From Paludibacteraceae bacterium (lineage in GTDB: Bacteria; Bacteroidota; Bacteroidia; Bacteroidales; Paludibacteraceae), in assembly GCA_017467185.1 (NCBI GenBank), contig JAFTSS010000054.1, forward strand, positions 1 to 42,341: a DNA stretch of 42,341 nucleotides, given 5' to 3'. The position numbers and the translations under genes were made by a program. A model generated the notes under the pieces. It searched no databases, had not been told where the DNA came from, and worked only from the letters and a program-made list of their open reading frames with translations. Position 1 is the first letter of the stretch. Each line of letters begins with the position of its first letter. This document shows, piece after piece, positions 1-8,886 of the stretch.

Positions 1-1
1 A

Positions 2-124
2 TTCCGCAACCTTAGTATAGTCCGCGCAATGGAACTACTCACTAGTTGCAATGTATCTTTCTCCAATATCCCCGAACTCATGGGAGCCTATGGCGCAGCA
101 CTTTATGCAATTCATAATTCCTAA
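2..124 (+). CDS. acyl-CoA dehydratase activase (BadF/BadG/BcrA/BcrD ATPase family), C-terminal end only
   Basis: Only the last 40 codons are in the window. The readable tail contains ELMGAYGAALYA, the typical C-terminal signature of the ASKHA-fold activators that use ATP to inject an electron into 2-hydroxyacyl-CoA dehydratases. The frame closes at a TAA at 122-124. That stop and the last residues (IHNS) are encoded by the first units of a heptanucleotide array (110-179), so the end of this protein is repeat-derived. The next gene carries the domains that usually continue the same polypeptide in fused family members, which suggests a split gene. Family assignment is fairly safe from the tail and the neighbour; the substrate is unknown. 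Confidence 0.7.
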   Translation, partial: FRNLSIVRAMELLTSCNVSFSNIPELMGAYGAALYAIHNS

Positions 125-179
125 TTCATAATTCATAATTCATAATTCCTCATTCCTAATTCCTCATTCCTAATTCCTC
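110..179. repeat. heptanucleotide array, ten units of ATTCATA / ATTCCTA / ATTCCTC
   Basis: Ten consecutive 7-bp units in perfect register. The array starts inside the last codons of the activase gene, supplies its TAA stop, and ends 10 bp before the ATG of the next gene. Confidence 0.9.
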
Positions 180-189
180 AATTCAAAAC

Positions 190-2787
190 ATGCAAACCCT
201 AAACGACATACTAAACTCTAATCAATACACATCGGAATACGAAACATGCAAAGGTTGCGAAAACCATTGCACCGTACGCCTATTCCATTTTGCAAATGGC
301 AACACTTTCTACTCGGGCAATAACTGCGAAAAAATATATTCTAATCGCTCTGAGTCAACCCGACAAGGCATAAATATGTTTGCCGAAAAATACAAACTCC
401 TCTTCCATCGCGAAAATTGTCCCCCTGTCTTAGGGGGACGAGCCACAGGCGGAGGGGGTAATAAACTTTCAACTCTCATCTCTCAACTTTCAACTCTAAA
501 AATCGGTCTTCCTCGCGCCCTCGGCATATACGAAAACTACCCTTTCTGGCATGCGCTTTTCTCTTATTGTGGTATAAAGGTCGTACTTTCTCAACCTTCT
601 ACAAACACTCTATATCAACGTGGCATTCACACTGTTATGGCTGACAACATCTGTTTTCCTGCTAAACTTATGCATGGCCATATCTACAATCTCATCTCTC
701 GTGGTGTCGACCGCATTTTCTATCCATACGTGGTTTACGAACAAAAAGAGGATTCTCATTCAGCCAACTCGTTCAATTGTCCCGTGGTCAGTGGTTATTC
801 CGATGTTATACGCAGTGCTATCGATCCTGCCGACCGCCACAATATCACTCTCGACTCACCTACTATATCATTCAACAACACCAAACTACTCGAAAAAGCT
901 TGTTGCGAATATCTCACCTCTTTGGGCATAGATAAAGACACTGCAATCAAAGCTGTCAATGTCGCACAACAAGCTCAAAATGAATATAAAACCACTCTCA
1001 TCAATCGCAATAAAGAGGTATTACAACAAGCTATTGACGACGGCAGAATGGTCATTCTCCTCGCTGGTCGTCCTTATCATACCGACCCTCTAATCGAACA
1101 CAAAATATCGCATGCCATTGCTGATATGGGCATCGATGTTATAACCGAACATGTTGCCTCCGACATTGATTCTAATGTATATAACGAACTCAATTCCCTC
1201 AGCCAATGGGCATACCCAAACCGCATATTCAAAGCTGCTCATTTTGTTGGTAATCACCAATATAACAATCTACATTTTGTCGAACTCACTTCATTTGGCT
1301 GTGGTCCCGATGCCTTTATTCTCGACGAAATCAGCTCTCTACTACACCGTTACAACAAGAATCTCACTATACTAAAAATCGACGATGTCAACAACATAGG
1401 CTCTCTACGACTCCGCATCCGTTCTCTCGTCGAAAGTGTTTCCTCATATTCTCCCCCTAAGTTAGGGGGAGTACCCGCAGGGGGAGGGGGTATATTAAAT
1501 TCTCAATCCTCCCCCGTCCCATTCCAAACTACAAAAACATTCGAGACTACCGACCGCCAACGCACAATACTTGCGCCTTATTTCGCCGAAGGTTACTCCG
1601 AGTTCCTACCTTCACTCATGAAACTTGCTGGCTATCAACTTGTCAATCTACCTATTGGCTCTCAATCTGATGCTGAAATGGGTCTAAAATACGCCAACAA
1701 CGACGTCTGCTATCCTGCTACCATCGTGATTGGCAGCATAATGAATGCTCTCAAAAGTGGTAAATACGACCTCAACAACACCGCCGTAGTTACGACTCAA
1801 ACAGGCGGACAATGTCGCGCCAGCAACTACATGGCTCTCATCAAAAATGCTCTCACTGCCGAAGGTTTCTCTCACGTTCCTGTTATCTCATTTGCCTTAG
1901 GTACTGGCCTAAAAAACACTCAACCTGGCTTCGAACTACCTGTTCGACGCTTGGCTCGTATCACTCTCCACACTATACTATATGCCGACTCTCTCGCTAA
2001 ACTCTATCACTCAACTGTTGTGCGCACTAAACCCGAAACCACTCAAGCCGACATAAAAAAACTCTACGACCACTACATCACCGAATCTTTTCCATATATC
2101 GAACGCCGTGATACTAACGGACTTACCAATCTATTATCTCGTGCCGTCAGCGATTTCACAGCCCACACCGACACCTCTCGCCGCGTACCAACCATCGGTC
2201 TCGTTGGTGAAATCTATGTTAAATACAATAAATTCAGCAACAAAAACGTTATACCTTGGCTCATACAACAAGGCGTCGAAGTTGTACCCCCTTCTCTATT
2301 AGGATTTTTCAGCACAACCTTCGTCAATATGCACATCAATCGCAAACAAAACATCAAATCTGTAACCACTACATCTCGTCTAATATCTGATGCGCTACAC
2401 CATTACGTACTACGAACTATGCGTCATTACGACAAAATCTGCCGTCCATACCCATTCTACCGCCCATTTACCGACATATTCGACAACGCCCATCTTGCCT
2501 CCGACATCATCAATCTAGCTGCCGACTTCGGCGAAGGCTGGTTCCTTCCTGGCGAAATATGCCATTTAGCCCAAAGCGGAGTCAATAACGTCATCAGCCT
2601 ACAACCCTTCGGATGTATAGCCAACCACATAATATCCAAAGGCATAGAAAAACGCATAAAACGCTTTTACCCAAACCTCAACCTACTATTCCTCGACTTC
2701 GACAGCGGCACCTCCGAAGCCAACGTCTTCAACCGCCTCCACTTCATGCTCCGAAACACCCAAAACGAACTAAAAAACACACCATAA
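190..2787 (+). CDS. 2-hydroxyacyl-CoA dehydratase/activase-related protein (C-terminal part of the usual fusion)
   Basis: 865 aa. Residues 20-55 hold a cysteine cluster (CKGCENHC, then GNNC) that in fused relatives follows the activase ATPase modules. From about residue 102 comes a DUF2229-like region (KIGLPRALGIYENYPFW, DNICFPAKLMHGH), then a dehydratase-like region (LLAGRPYHTDP, FGCGPDAF, NNDVCYPATIV, TQTGGQCRASNY, LQPFGCIANH) with several conserved Cys that could ligate an Fe-S cluster. Related proteins of about 1400 aa carry the activase and this part in one chain; here they are two genes separated by a heptamer array. Two GC-rich palindromic elements lie in frame (residues 78-90 and 422-434, reading PPxLGG...GGGG), the first followed by a heptamer-coded stretch (STLISQLSTL). 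Both sit at apparent domain boundaries. Probably cytoplasmic; substrate unknown. Confidence 0.82.
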   Translation: MQTLNDILNSNQYTSEYETCKGCENHCTVRLFHFANGNTFYSGNNCEKIYSNRSESTRQGINMFAEKYKLLFHRENCPPVLGGRATGGGGNKLSTLISQLSTLKIGLPRALGIYENYPFWHALFSYCGIKVVLSQPSTNTLYQRGIHTVMADNICFPAKLMHGHIYNLISRGVDRIFYPYVVYEQKEDSHSANSFNCPVVSGYSDVIRSAIDPADRHNITLDSPTISFNNTKLLEKACCEYLTSLGIDKDTAIKAVNVAQQAQNEYKTTLINRNKEVLQQAIDDGRMVILLAGRPYHTDPLIEHKISHAIADMGIDVITEHVASDIDSNVYNELNSLSQWAYPNRIFKAAHFVGNHQYNNLHFVELTSFGCGPDAFILDEISSLLHRYNKNLTILKIDDVNNIGSLRLRIRSLVESVSSYSPPKLGGVPAGGGGILNSQSSPVPFQTTKTFETTDRQRTILAPYFAEGYSEFLPSLMKLAGYQLVNLPIGSQSDAEMGLKYANNDVCYPATIVIGSIMNALKSGKYDLNNTAVVTTQTGGQCRASNYMALIKNALTAEGFSHVPVISFALGTGLKNTQPGFELPVRRLARITLHTILYADSLAKLYHSTVVRTKPETTQADIKKLYDHYITESFPYIERRDTNGLTNLLSRAVSDFTAHTDTSRRVPTIGLVGEIYVKYNKFSNKNVIPWLIQQGVEVVPPSLLGFFSTTFVNMHINRKQNIKSVTTTSRLISDALHHYVLRTMRHYDKICRPYPFYRPFTDIFDNAHLASDIINLAADFGEGWFLPGEICHLAQSGVNNVISLQPFGCIANHIISKGIEKRIKRFYPNLNLLFLDFDSGTSEANVFNRLHFMLRNTQNELKNTP
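421..458 (+). repeat. GC-rich double-hairpin element, in-frame copy 1
   Basis: 38 bp: CCCCCT, 5-nt loop, AGGGGG, then a small GCC/GGC hairpin, ending GGAGGGGG. It is translated as PPVLGGRATGGGG inside the dehydratase-related protein. Confidence 0.9.
464..498. repeat. heptanucleotide array inside coding sequence (AACTTTC / AACTCTC units)
   Basis: Five 7-bp units directly after the GC-rich element, coding for the STLISQLSTL segment just before the DUF2229-like region. Confidence 0.75.
1453..1490 (+). repeat. GC-rich double-hairpin element, in-frame copy 2
   Basis: 38 bp with the same outline as copy 1, but the second hairpin is CCC/GGG instead of GCC/GGC. Translated as PPKLGGVPAGGGG in a presumed interdomain linker. 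Confidence 0.9.
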
Positions 2788-2883
2788 CCTAAAATATTTT
2801 TCAACTTAGTTGAAAACCCTTTATTTCAACAACCACATTAACCCTACAAAACTCACTAAAACACAGCTAACCCACAATATTGT

Positions 2884-2923
2884 CCCCCTGCATTAGGGGG
2901 ACGAGCCCAACGGGCGGAGGGGG
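2884..2923 (+). repeat. GC-rich double-hairpin element, intergenic copy
   Basis: 40 bp between the dehydratase-related gene and the tetR-like gene; second hairpin GCCC/GGGC. Five T follow the last G run, so it might also weaken or end transcription. Apart from it, 2788-3070 shows no gene. Confidence 0.85.
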
Positions 2924-3070
2924 TTTTTAAGATAATAAAAAGCAAATTTGCAACTAAACCGACGAATAACCTTAATCTTACCCTATCTACAATATTAAGA
3001 TAAACATACTATAAAGTAAACCGCACCTTATTTTCCTTCTACTTCAAACATTTATAATATTAAAAAACTC

Positions 3071-3685
3071 ATGAAAGAAAATCTCGAACAAAAAATACTC
3101 GATGTAGCCGAGCAACTATTCATCGCCAACGGCTTCACCAGAACATCAACTACCGATATTGCCCGCCATGTAGGTTGCAATCAAGCGCTTATCCACTATT
3201 ATTTCCGCACAAAAGAAAACCTTTTCCAACAAATCTTTGTGCAAAAATTCGAGCACACTCTCACCCGATTGCTCGAACCTCTAACATCCGAACTACCCTT
3301 CGACGAAAAAATAACCAATTGCATAAACATCTACTTCAATCTCCTACAAGACAATCGCCAACTCCCCACTTGCATTATCAACGAGTTAGCATTCAACCCC
3401 GAACGCCGCGAATTCATACGAAACAACTTCATAAAAAACCAAATACGCCAACAAGCCTACTACCGCTACTGCGAAACAATCGAACACGAAATCCAGCAAG
3501 GCAACATCCGTCCAGTCCAACCCTTCGACTTAATACTCAACATCATATCACTCTGTCTCTTTACATTCATAACTCTACCAATATACACCGACCTCCTCGA
3601 ACGCACACCCCAACAAGTCGAAGAATACATCAACCACCGCCGCCAAGAAATCATCACACAAATAACCACATCCCTTCGACCATAA
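3071..3685 (+). CDS. TetR/AcrR family transcriptional regulator
   Basis: 204 aa. The first 50 residues form the TetR DNA-binding domain (ILDVAEQLFIANGFTRTSTTDIARHVG, then ALIHYYFRTKENLF with the typical YxxF-KENL ending). The rest is an all-helical ligand and dimerisation domain with no recognisable specificity. Length is normal for the family. It stands alone between a palindromic element upstream and a good intrinsic terminator downstream. TetR proteins usually repress a nearby efflux or metabolic gene; no such target is evident here, and the flanking genes are in the same direction rather than divergent. Confidence 0.9.
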   Translation: MKENLEQKILDVAEQLFIANGFTRTSTTDIARHVGCNQALIHYYFRTKENLFQQIFVQKFEHTLTRLLEPLTSELPFDEKITNCINIYFNLLQDNRQLPTCIINELAFNPERREFIRNNFIKNQIRQQAYYRYCETIEHEIQQGNIRPVQPFDLILNIISLCLFTFITLPIYTDLLERTPQQVEEYINHRRQEIITQITTSLRP

Positions 3686-3711
3686 ACACTCTAAAAAAAA
3701 AACTTAAAAAT

Positions 3712-3751
3712 ATTCCGCTCCTGCATTTCTACGCAGTGAGCGGATTTTTTT
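3712..3751 (+). terminator. intrinsic terminator after the tetR-like gene
   Basis: Stem TCCGCTC-CTGC / GCAG-GAGCGGA with a one-base bulge and an 8-nt loop, followed by seven T. Confidence 0.85.
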
Positions 3752-3785
3752 CACAAAAAACACCCTAAATATCAATAATTTTTTG

Positions 3786-3793
3786 TAACTTTG
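3786..3793 (+). promoter_or_regulatory. Bacteroidota -7 box (TAACTTTG) for the lipoprotein gene
   Basis: TAACTTTG matches the TAnnTTTG consensus and lies 36 bp before the ATG. The -33 element is weak. Confidence 0.6.
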
Positions 3794-3828
3794 CACAAGG
3801 GAAGTTTTATGCTCTAAAACATGTTTTT

Positions 3829-4650
3829 ATGAAAAAGAAAATCATATATATTTTACTCGTATTACCTTTATTTATTGCAAGTTGCAAACCTTCAGAGCAC
3901 GAATTAGCTCTCGCCGAAATCGAAGAAACAAAGCAATTAATTGCAAATAACTGCGACGAAGAAGCCCTCGTTCGCATCGATTCAATACACGTACGCTACC
4001 GCAAAGACGTCGCCGTACGTCGCATGGCTGACACCCTACGCTGGGACATCGAATATCGCCAAGCAATAAAAACATTACCCGTAGTCGATAGTACACTTGC
4101 CAATCTACAGGCTCGCTTACCTGAACTAACCAAACCTTTCCGTTTCATCAAAAACGAAGAATATCAAAATATTGGTTCATTCGAACATCGCCAACTACGC
4201 ACCGAAAACAACACCTCTCGTTGCTATCTCAAACCTTCTATCAACGAACACGGCGAATTCACAATCACATCATACTATCTTGGCACAAAAGCTTCTCACA
4301 CAACTATTCGCGCCATAGTCGATTCTATCTTTGTTGAAACACTAGTTGCCCCATCAAGCAATATATCGCAATTCGTAGATGTTGATATGTACCGCGAAAT
4401 CATCGTGTTCGACACTCCTCTACTCAATGGCATCGACAAATTTATTGCCGACAATAACAATAATCGCATCAAAATCAGCCTACTTGGCGATGGTCAACCA
4501 TATCACTATTATCTCACTCCTACCGAACGCAACATATTAGCGCAATCTTACGAACTCTCGGTAGCTCTCTCCAACCTCACTCGCCTCACCGACCAACAAC
4601 TCAAACTATCACAAAAAATAGAACTCCTCAAAATACGCCTAAACAAATGA
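3829..4650 (+). CDS. putative lipoprotein of unknown function
   Basis: 273 aa. The N-terminus is a lipoprotein signal peptide (basic MKKK, hydrophobic core, lipobox LFIASC with Cys at 19), so the mature protein should be membrane anchored. The mature part starts with a helical segment rich in Glu, Ala and Leu, followed by a mixed alpha/beta region and a C-terminal helix with heptad-like leucines (LTDQQLKLSQKIELLKIRL). I do not recognise a named domain. Its TGA overlaps the ATG of the next gene (ATGA), so the two are probably translationally coupled. The gene has its own -7 box upstream. Confidence 0.8.
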   Translation: MKKKIIYILLVLPLFIASCKPSEHELALAEIEETKQLIANNCDEEALVRIDSIHVRYRKDVAVRRMADTLRWDIEYRQAIKTLPVVDSTLANLQARLPELTKPFRFIKNEEYQNIGSFEHRQLRTENNTSRCYLKPSINEHGEFTITSYYLGTKASHTTIRAIVDSIFVETLVAPSSNISQFVDVDMYREIIVFDTPLLNGIDKFIADNNNNRIKISLLGDGQPYHYYLTPTERNILAQSYELSVALSNLTRLTDQQLKLSQKIELLKIRLNK

Positions 4651-5123
4651 TCAAAGACCACATAAACAATGCTCATCAATACGACGATTTACACCCGAAT
4701 TTCCGCAGTGTATTAGAAATTCTACAATCGCTCAATCTCGATGCCCTACAACCTGGACACATCGAACTCGATGGCAATTATGTTTACATCAATATAAACG
4801 AAACAAAAAGCAAAAACAAAGAAGAAGCTAAACTAGAATCACATCGCCGATACATCGACATTCAAATGCCTTTATCTGGCAAAGAAACTTTTGGTGTGAA
4901 ATCAACAACAAATTGTACCAATCCAATTGGCGAATTTGATACCGAACGCGACATCCTTTTCTACGAAGACACCCCAACTGAATACATAACACTCAATAAA
5001 GGCGAATTCATAATCTTCTTCCCCGATGATGCCCATGCTCCTTGCATCAATACCATCGACAACCATCTCAAACTAATCGTAAAAATATCAATCGAACCAA
5101 ATAAAGAAAAACCAACCCTCTAA
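4647..5123 (+). CDS. YhcH/YjgK/YiaL family protein (DUF386, cupin-like)
   Basis: 158 aa, the usual length of the family. Recognised by LESHRRYIDIQMPLSGKE and by the C-terminal EFIIFFPDDAHAPC with the metal-ligand style His. Family members (YhcH, EbgC-like) are beta-barrel proteins tied to sialic acid or other sugar metabolism in some bacteria, but the substrate is generally unproven. The start overlaps the stop of the preceding lipoprotein gene by four bases. A 9-bp repeat array follows the gene. Confidence 0.85.
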   Translation: MIKDHINNAHQYDDLHPNFRSVLEILQSLNLDALQPGHIELDGNYVYININETKSKNKEEAKLESHRRYIDIQMPLSGKETFGVKSTTNCTNPIGEFDTERDILFYEDTPTEYITLNKGEFIIFFPDDAHAPCINTIDNHLKLIVKISIEPNKEKPTL

Positions 5124-5142
5124 AAAACACACGTCTACCTCC

Positions 5143-5219
5143 CTATAGTTTCTATAATTTATATAGTTTCTATAGCTTCTATATCTCCTATAGTCTCTAT
5201 AGTTCCTATAGTTTCTATC
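5143..5219. repeat. nonanucleotide array (CTATAGTTT-type units)
   Basis: About eight imperfect 9-bp units between the yhcH-like gene and glgB. The same family occurs at 13012-13049 and inside the DedA-like gene at 8962-9042. Confidence 0.85.
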
Positions 5220-5268
5220 AAAAAAATAACTACCCAAAACTAAAATACTAATTTATGCCCATCGGCAT

Positions 5269-5301
5269 AATTATCAATTATAAATTATGAATTACGAATT
5301 T
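5269..5301. repeat. heptanucleotide array holding the glgB start codon
   Basis: Four 7-bp units (AATTATC, AATTATA, AATTATG, AATTACG). The glgB ATG lies across the third and fourth units, so residues MNYE are repeat-coded. Confidence 0.8.
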
Positions 5302-7284
5302 GTAAAAAACGACCCATATTTGGCTCCGTTTGAATCTGCTATCGTAGGACGTCACAACTATGCTGCTAAACGCGAAAAAGAACTCCTCGGCGAAACCAAC
5401 AAAACATTATCTGATTTCGCATCAGGATATATGTTCTTCGGACTCTTCAAAGTTAAACGTAGTTGGGTATTGCGCGAATGGGCACCAAATGCAACTGCAA
5501 TATACCTCATCGGCGACTTCAACAATTGGCAAAAAAACGAAAAATTCCGCCTCGAACCAAAAGAAAATGGTGTTTGGGAGCTAAAAATAAGCGAAAAATA
5601 CATTCATCATGGCGACCTCTACAAACTAATTGTTGAATGGAATGGTGGCGCAGGCGAACGTATCCCAGCTTGGTGTCGCCGCGTCGTACAAGACGAACAA
5701 ACCAAAATATTCTCAGCTCAAGTATGGCAACCTGAACAAGAATACAAATTCCGTATTCGCAAATTCCACCCTACCAAAGCTCCTTTGATGATTTACGAAT
5801 GCCACATCGGTATGGCAGCAGAAGAAGAAAAAGTAGGTACATACAACGAATTCCGCGAAAACATTCTCCCTCGTATTGCTAAAGCAGGCTACAACTGCAT
5901 CCAAATCATGGCAATACAAGAACACCCTTACTATGGCTCTTTCGGCTATCACGTATCTAGTTTCTTTGCTCCATCATCACGCTTCGGAACTCCAGAAGAA
6001 CTAAAACGCCTCATCGATGAAGCACACAAACTCGGTATTGCTGTCATTATGGACATCGTGCACTCTCATGCCGTTAAAAACGAAATCGAAGGTCTCGGCC
6101 GTTTCGACGGTACTCCATACCAATACTTCCATGGCGGCGACCGTCGCGAACACCCAGCTTGGGACTCTCTTTGTTTCAACTATGCCAAAAACGAAGTCCT
6201 CCACTTCCTTCTTTCAAACTGTAAATATTGGATCGAAGAATACAAATTCGACGGATTCCGCTTCGATGGTGTTACTTCAATGATATATCGCAATCATGGT
6301 CTCGGTCAAGACTTCAAAGGCTACGAAGACTACTATAATCTAAATCAAGACGGCGATGCCCTCTGCTATCTCACTCTCGCTAATAAACTCATCCACGAAG
6401 TAAACCCTGAAGCTATCACCATTGCCGAAGAAATGTCAGGACTCCCTGAATTGGCTATTCCATTCGACGAAGGTGGTGTTGGTTTCGACTTCCGCATGGC
6501 TATGGGTATCCCTGACTTCTGGATTAAATACATCAAAGAAGTGCGCGACGAAGATTGGAAAGCTGGTCACATTTTCTACGAAATGACTAACCGACGTCTC
6601 GGCGAAAAAACAATCTCTTATGCCGAATCTCACGACCAAGCTCTCGTTGGCGATAAAACTATCATATTCCGCCTTATTGATGCCGACATGTATTGGCACA
6701 TGCAACGTGGCGACGAAACTTTCATGGTCAACCGCGGTATGGCTCTCCACAAAATGATCCGTCTCATGACTGCCGCTACTATCAATGGTGGTTACCTCAA
6801 CTTTATGGGTAACGAATTCGGTCACCCAGAATGGATCGACTTCCCTCGCGAAGGCAATGGATGGTCTCACAAATATGCTCGCCGCCAATGGTCTCTTGTT
6901 GACCGCAAAGAACTACACTATTGCGACCTTGCTCATTTCGACGAAGAAATGATAAAACTCATCCGCAAAGAATATCGTTTCAGCGAATCCCCAATCGAAA
7001 AAGTATGGGACAACGAAGGCGACCAACTCGTAGCATTCAAACGCCGCGATTTGCTATTTATCTTTAACTTCAACGGCGAAAAATCATTTACCGACTATGG
7101 TATCCTCGTCAAAAAAGGTGTTTACAACGTAGTTCTCAACACCGATGCTAAAGAATTTGGAGGATTTGGCTTTGCCGACGACACAATAGAGCACCACACC
7201 GTAGCATCTCACCTCAAAAACAAAGAGTGGCTCCAACTCTACATCCCTGCCCGCTCTGCCCTCGTTCTTCGCCGCAAAGACTAA
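5287..7284 (+). CDS. glgB: 1,4-alpha-glucan (glycogen) branching enzyme
   Basis: 665 aa, GH13 family. An N-terminal CBM48-like module (LREWAPNATAIYLIGDFNNW, residues about 60-80) precedes the catalytic barrel. Visible GH13 motifs are DIVHSHA, GFRFDGV with the nucleophile Asp327, ITIAEEMSG with the acid Glu381, and YAESHDQALVGDK. The C-terminal domain has FMGNEFGHPEWIDFPREGNGWSH. This layout resembles the eukaryote-like GH13_8 branching enzymes found in Bacteroidota rather than E. coli GlgB. The enzyme forms alpha-1,6 branches in glycogen in the cytoplasm. No other glycogen gene is adjacent. The start codon sits inside a heptamer array; I see no better downstream start. Confidence 0.95.
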   Translation: MNYEFVKNDPYLAPFESAIVGRHNYAAKREKELLGETNKTLSDFASGYMFFGLFKVKRSWVLREWAPNATAIYLIGDFNNWQKNEKFRLEPKENGVWELKISEKYIHHGDLYKLIVEWNGGAGERIPAWCRRVVQDEQTKIFSAQVWQPEQEYKFRIRKFHPTKAPLMIYECHIGMAAEEEKVGTYNEFRENILPRIAKAGYNCIQIMAIQEHPYYGSFGYHVSSFFAPSSRFGTPEELKRLIDEAHKLGIAVIMDIVHSHAVKNEIEGLGRFDGTPYQYFHGGDRREHPAWDSLCFNYAKNEVLHFLLSNCKYWIEEYKFDGFRFDGVTSMIYRNHGLGQDFKGYEDYYNLNQDGDALCYLTLANKLIHEVNPEAITIAEEMSGLPELAIPFDEGGVGFDFRMAMGIPDFWIKYIKEVRDEDWKAGHIFYEMTNRRLGEKTISYAESHDQALVGDKTIIFRLIDADMYWHMQRGDETFMVNRGMALHKMIRLMTAATINGGYLNFMGNEFGHPEWIDFPREGNGWSHKYARRQWSLVDRKELHYCDLAHFDEEMIKLIRKEYRFSESPIEKVWDNEGDQLVAFKRRDLLFIFNFNGEKSFTDYGILVKKGVYNVVLNTDAKEFGGFGFADDTIEHHTVASHLKNKEWLQLYIPARSALVLRRKD

Positions 7285-7384
7285 AATATATTTTTAAACA
7301 AAAGTACATAATTCCTTAAATAAAAGTACATATCCTATAACAATTTTATAATTTATGGCTTGTACTTTGCAAAAAGACTAACAC

Positions 7385-7505
7385 CAAAGGTCTGTCATTC
7401 TTCTGCCAAGATACGTCAAAGACGTAGCGAGGCATATAGAAAAATTAATAATTATGTCCTTATGTCATTCTGTCTAAAAAAGCTTATTCTTTTGTCTAGA
7501 AAATT
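7385..7505 (+). repeat. diverged copy of the intergenic hairpin repeat
   Basis: Contains TGCC-aaga-TACGTC-aaa-GACGTA-gcga-GGCA (7404-7424) and the tail TTATGTCATTCTGTCTAAAA shared with the tandem copies at 9706-10020. It lies just upstream of the TPR gene. Confidence 0.75.
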
Positions 7506-7510
7506 ATAAA

Positions 7511-8884
7511 ATGATTTTCGAACCGGAAATAAATGCGTTAATCCAACGCTTCGAAAATACAATAAGCCAAGGCTCTGTGCAATACTACGACACCGACGAC
7601 CTTGAAACAATAATCGATTGTTATATTGCTATTGACCAACTCGACAAAGCACGTATAGCTCTCGATTATGCTTATCGTATCCATCCCGATTCTACCGAAA
7701 TTCATTGTAAAGAAGGCAAGTTATGTCTAATGGAAGGTGCGTATGAAAAAGCTATAGAAATTCTCGATCCTATCCAACACACAGAACCTGACTATATCGC
7801 TATTTTGGCTGAATGTTACCTGCGAATGTATAATTTCAACAAATCTAAAAAACTATTCTCACAATATCTAACCCTCTGTAATACCAACGAATTAGCTGCA
7901 GTTTTTGCTGATATAGCCTCACTTTACAACTCTCACAATCAACCTGAACTTGCACTTGAGTTCATCGAAAACGGAGTTGCTTTATTTCCCGACGACACCA
8001 ATATACTTATCGAAAAAGCTTTCGCACTCGAACAACTTGACCAATTAGATCAAGCAGCCTCACTCTTCTCGCATATACTCGACATAAATCCATACCAACC
8101 AGAAATTTGGGGTATGCTCGGCTCTATCTTATTCCGTCAAAACAACTTCACCGAAGCTATAAAAGCATACGACTATACATTAGCAATCAATCCCGATGAC
8201 ATAAGTGCAAAATTACAACGAGCTCATTGTTTATTCAATTTAGGACAATTCAAAGAAGCAATCGAACCATACGAAGACTACCTAAAAATCAATCCCTATG
8301 ACGAAATGGTAATCACGTTTCTTGCCGAAACATACGAAAATATCGATGAATGGGAAACCGCCCAAAAACTCTACCAAAACGCACTAAATATTAATGACAA
8401 CATCATTGAGGCTTGGGTAGGACTTGCCGCTAGTTTACACACTCTTGGCAAACTAGAAGAAGCCTACAAAACAATTAAAAAGGCTGATAAACGCTTTCCT
8501 AAAAATCCAACTGTCATCTACTCTATGTGGCAAATTGAAGAAGATCTTGCCACTGAAAATTTTGATGACCAAATGATGAAAAAAGCTCTCAATCACGCTC
8601 TTTTCTGTTTAAATTTAGACACCAAAAACTCCTTTCTCCACTACACTGTAGGCAACATGTATCTACATTTTAGCAACTTCAAAAAAGCTTTAACTCACTA
8701 CGAAATAGCCTACAATCAAAATCCATTCACCGAAAAACTTCCGCTCGCAATGGCTATTTCATATTACGCACTAGATAAAATCGATAAAGCTCAACAATTT
8801 TTAGACATAGCACGACAAACTATATCTAATTCCGACGAAATATTTTTCTCTCTATTCCCTGATGCTAAAATTTTTATAAAATAA
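7511..8884 (+). CDS. tetratricopeptide repeat protein
   Basis: 457 aa, built almost wholly of TPR units (for example EIWGMLGSILFRQNNFTEAIKAYDYTLAINPDD at about 198-230, followed by another full repeat). No signal peptide or membrane segment, so probably cytoplasmic. TPR arrays mediate protein-protein contacts; no enzymatic domain is visible. The DedA-like gene starts only two bases after its stop, so the two are very likely co-transcribed. Confidence 0.88.
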   Translation: MIFEPEINALIQRFENTISQGSVQYYDTDDLETIIDCYIAIDQLDKARIALDYAYRIHPDSTEIHCKEGKLCLMEGAYEKAIEILDPIQHTEPDYIAILAECYLRMYNFNKSKKLFSQYLTLCNTNELAAVFADIASLYNSHNQPELALEFIENGVALFPDDTNILIEKAFALEQLDQLDQAASLFSHILDINPYQPEIWGMLGSILFRQNNFTEAIKAYDYTLAINPDDISAKLQRAHCLFNLGQFKEAIEPYEDYLKINPYDEMVITFLAETYENIDEWETAQKLYQNALNINDNIIEAWVGLAASLHTLGKLEEAYKTIKKADKRFPKNPTVIYSMWQIEEDLATENFDDQMMKKALNHALFCLNLDTKNSFLHYTVGNMYLHFSNFKKALTHYEIAYNQNPFTEKLPLAMAISYYALDKIDKAQQFLDIARQTISNSDEIFFSLFPDAKIFIK

Positions 8885-8886
8885 AT

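Noticed and set aside
3175-3768. 197-aa plus-strand ORF overlapping the tetR-like gene in another frame
   Set aside because: Thr/Pro/His-rich shadow frame typical of AC-rich coding strands; it runs through the terminator.
6436-6888. 150-aa minus-strand ORF opposite glgB
   Set aside because: Antisense shadow of a strongly biased coding region; no start context and no family resemblance.
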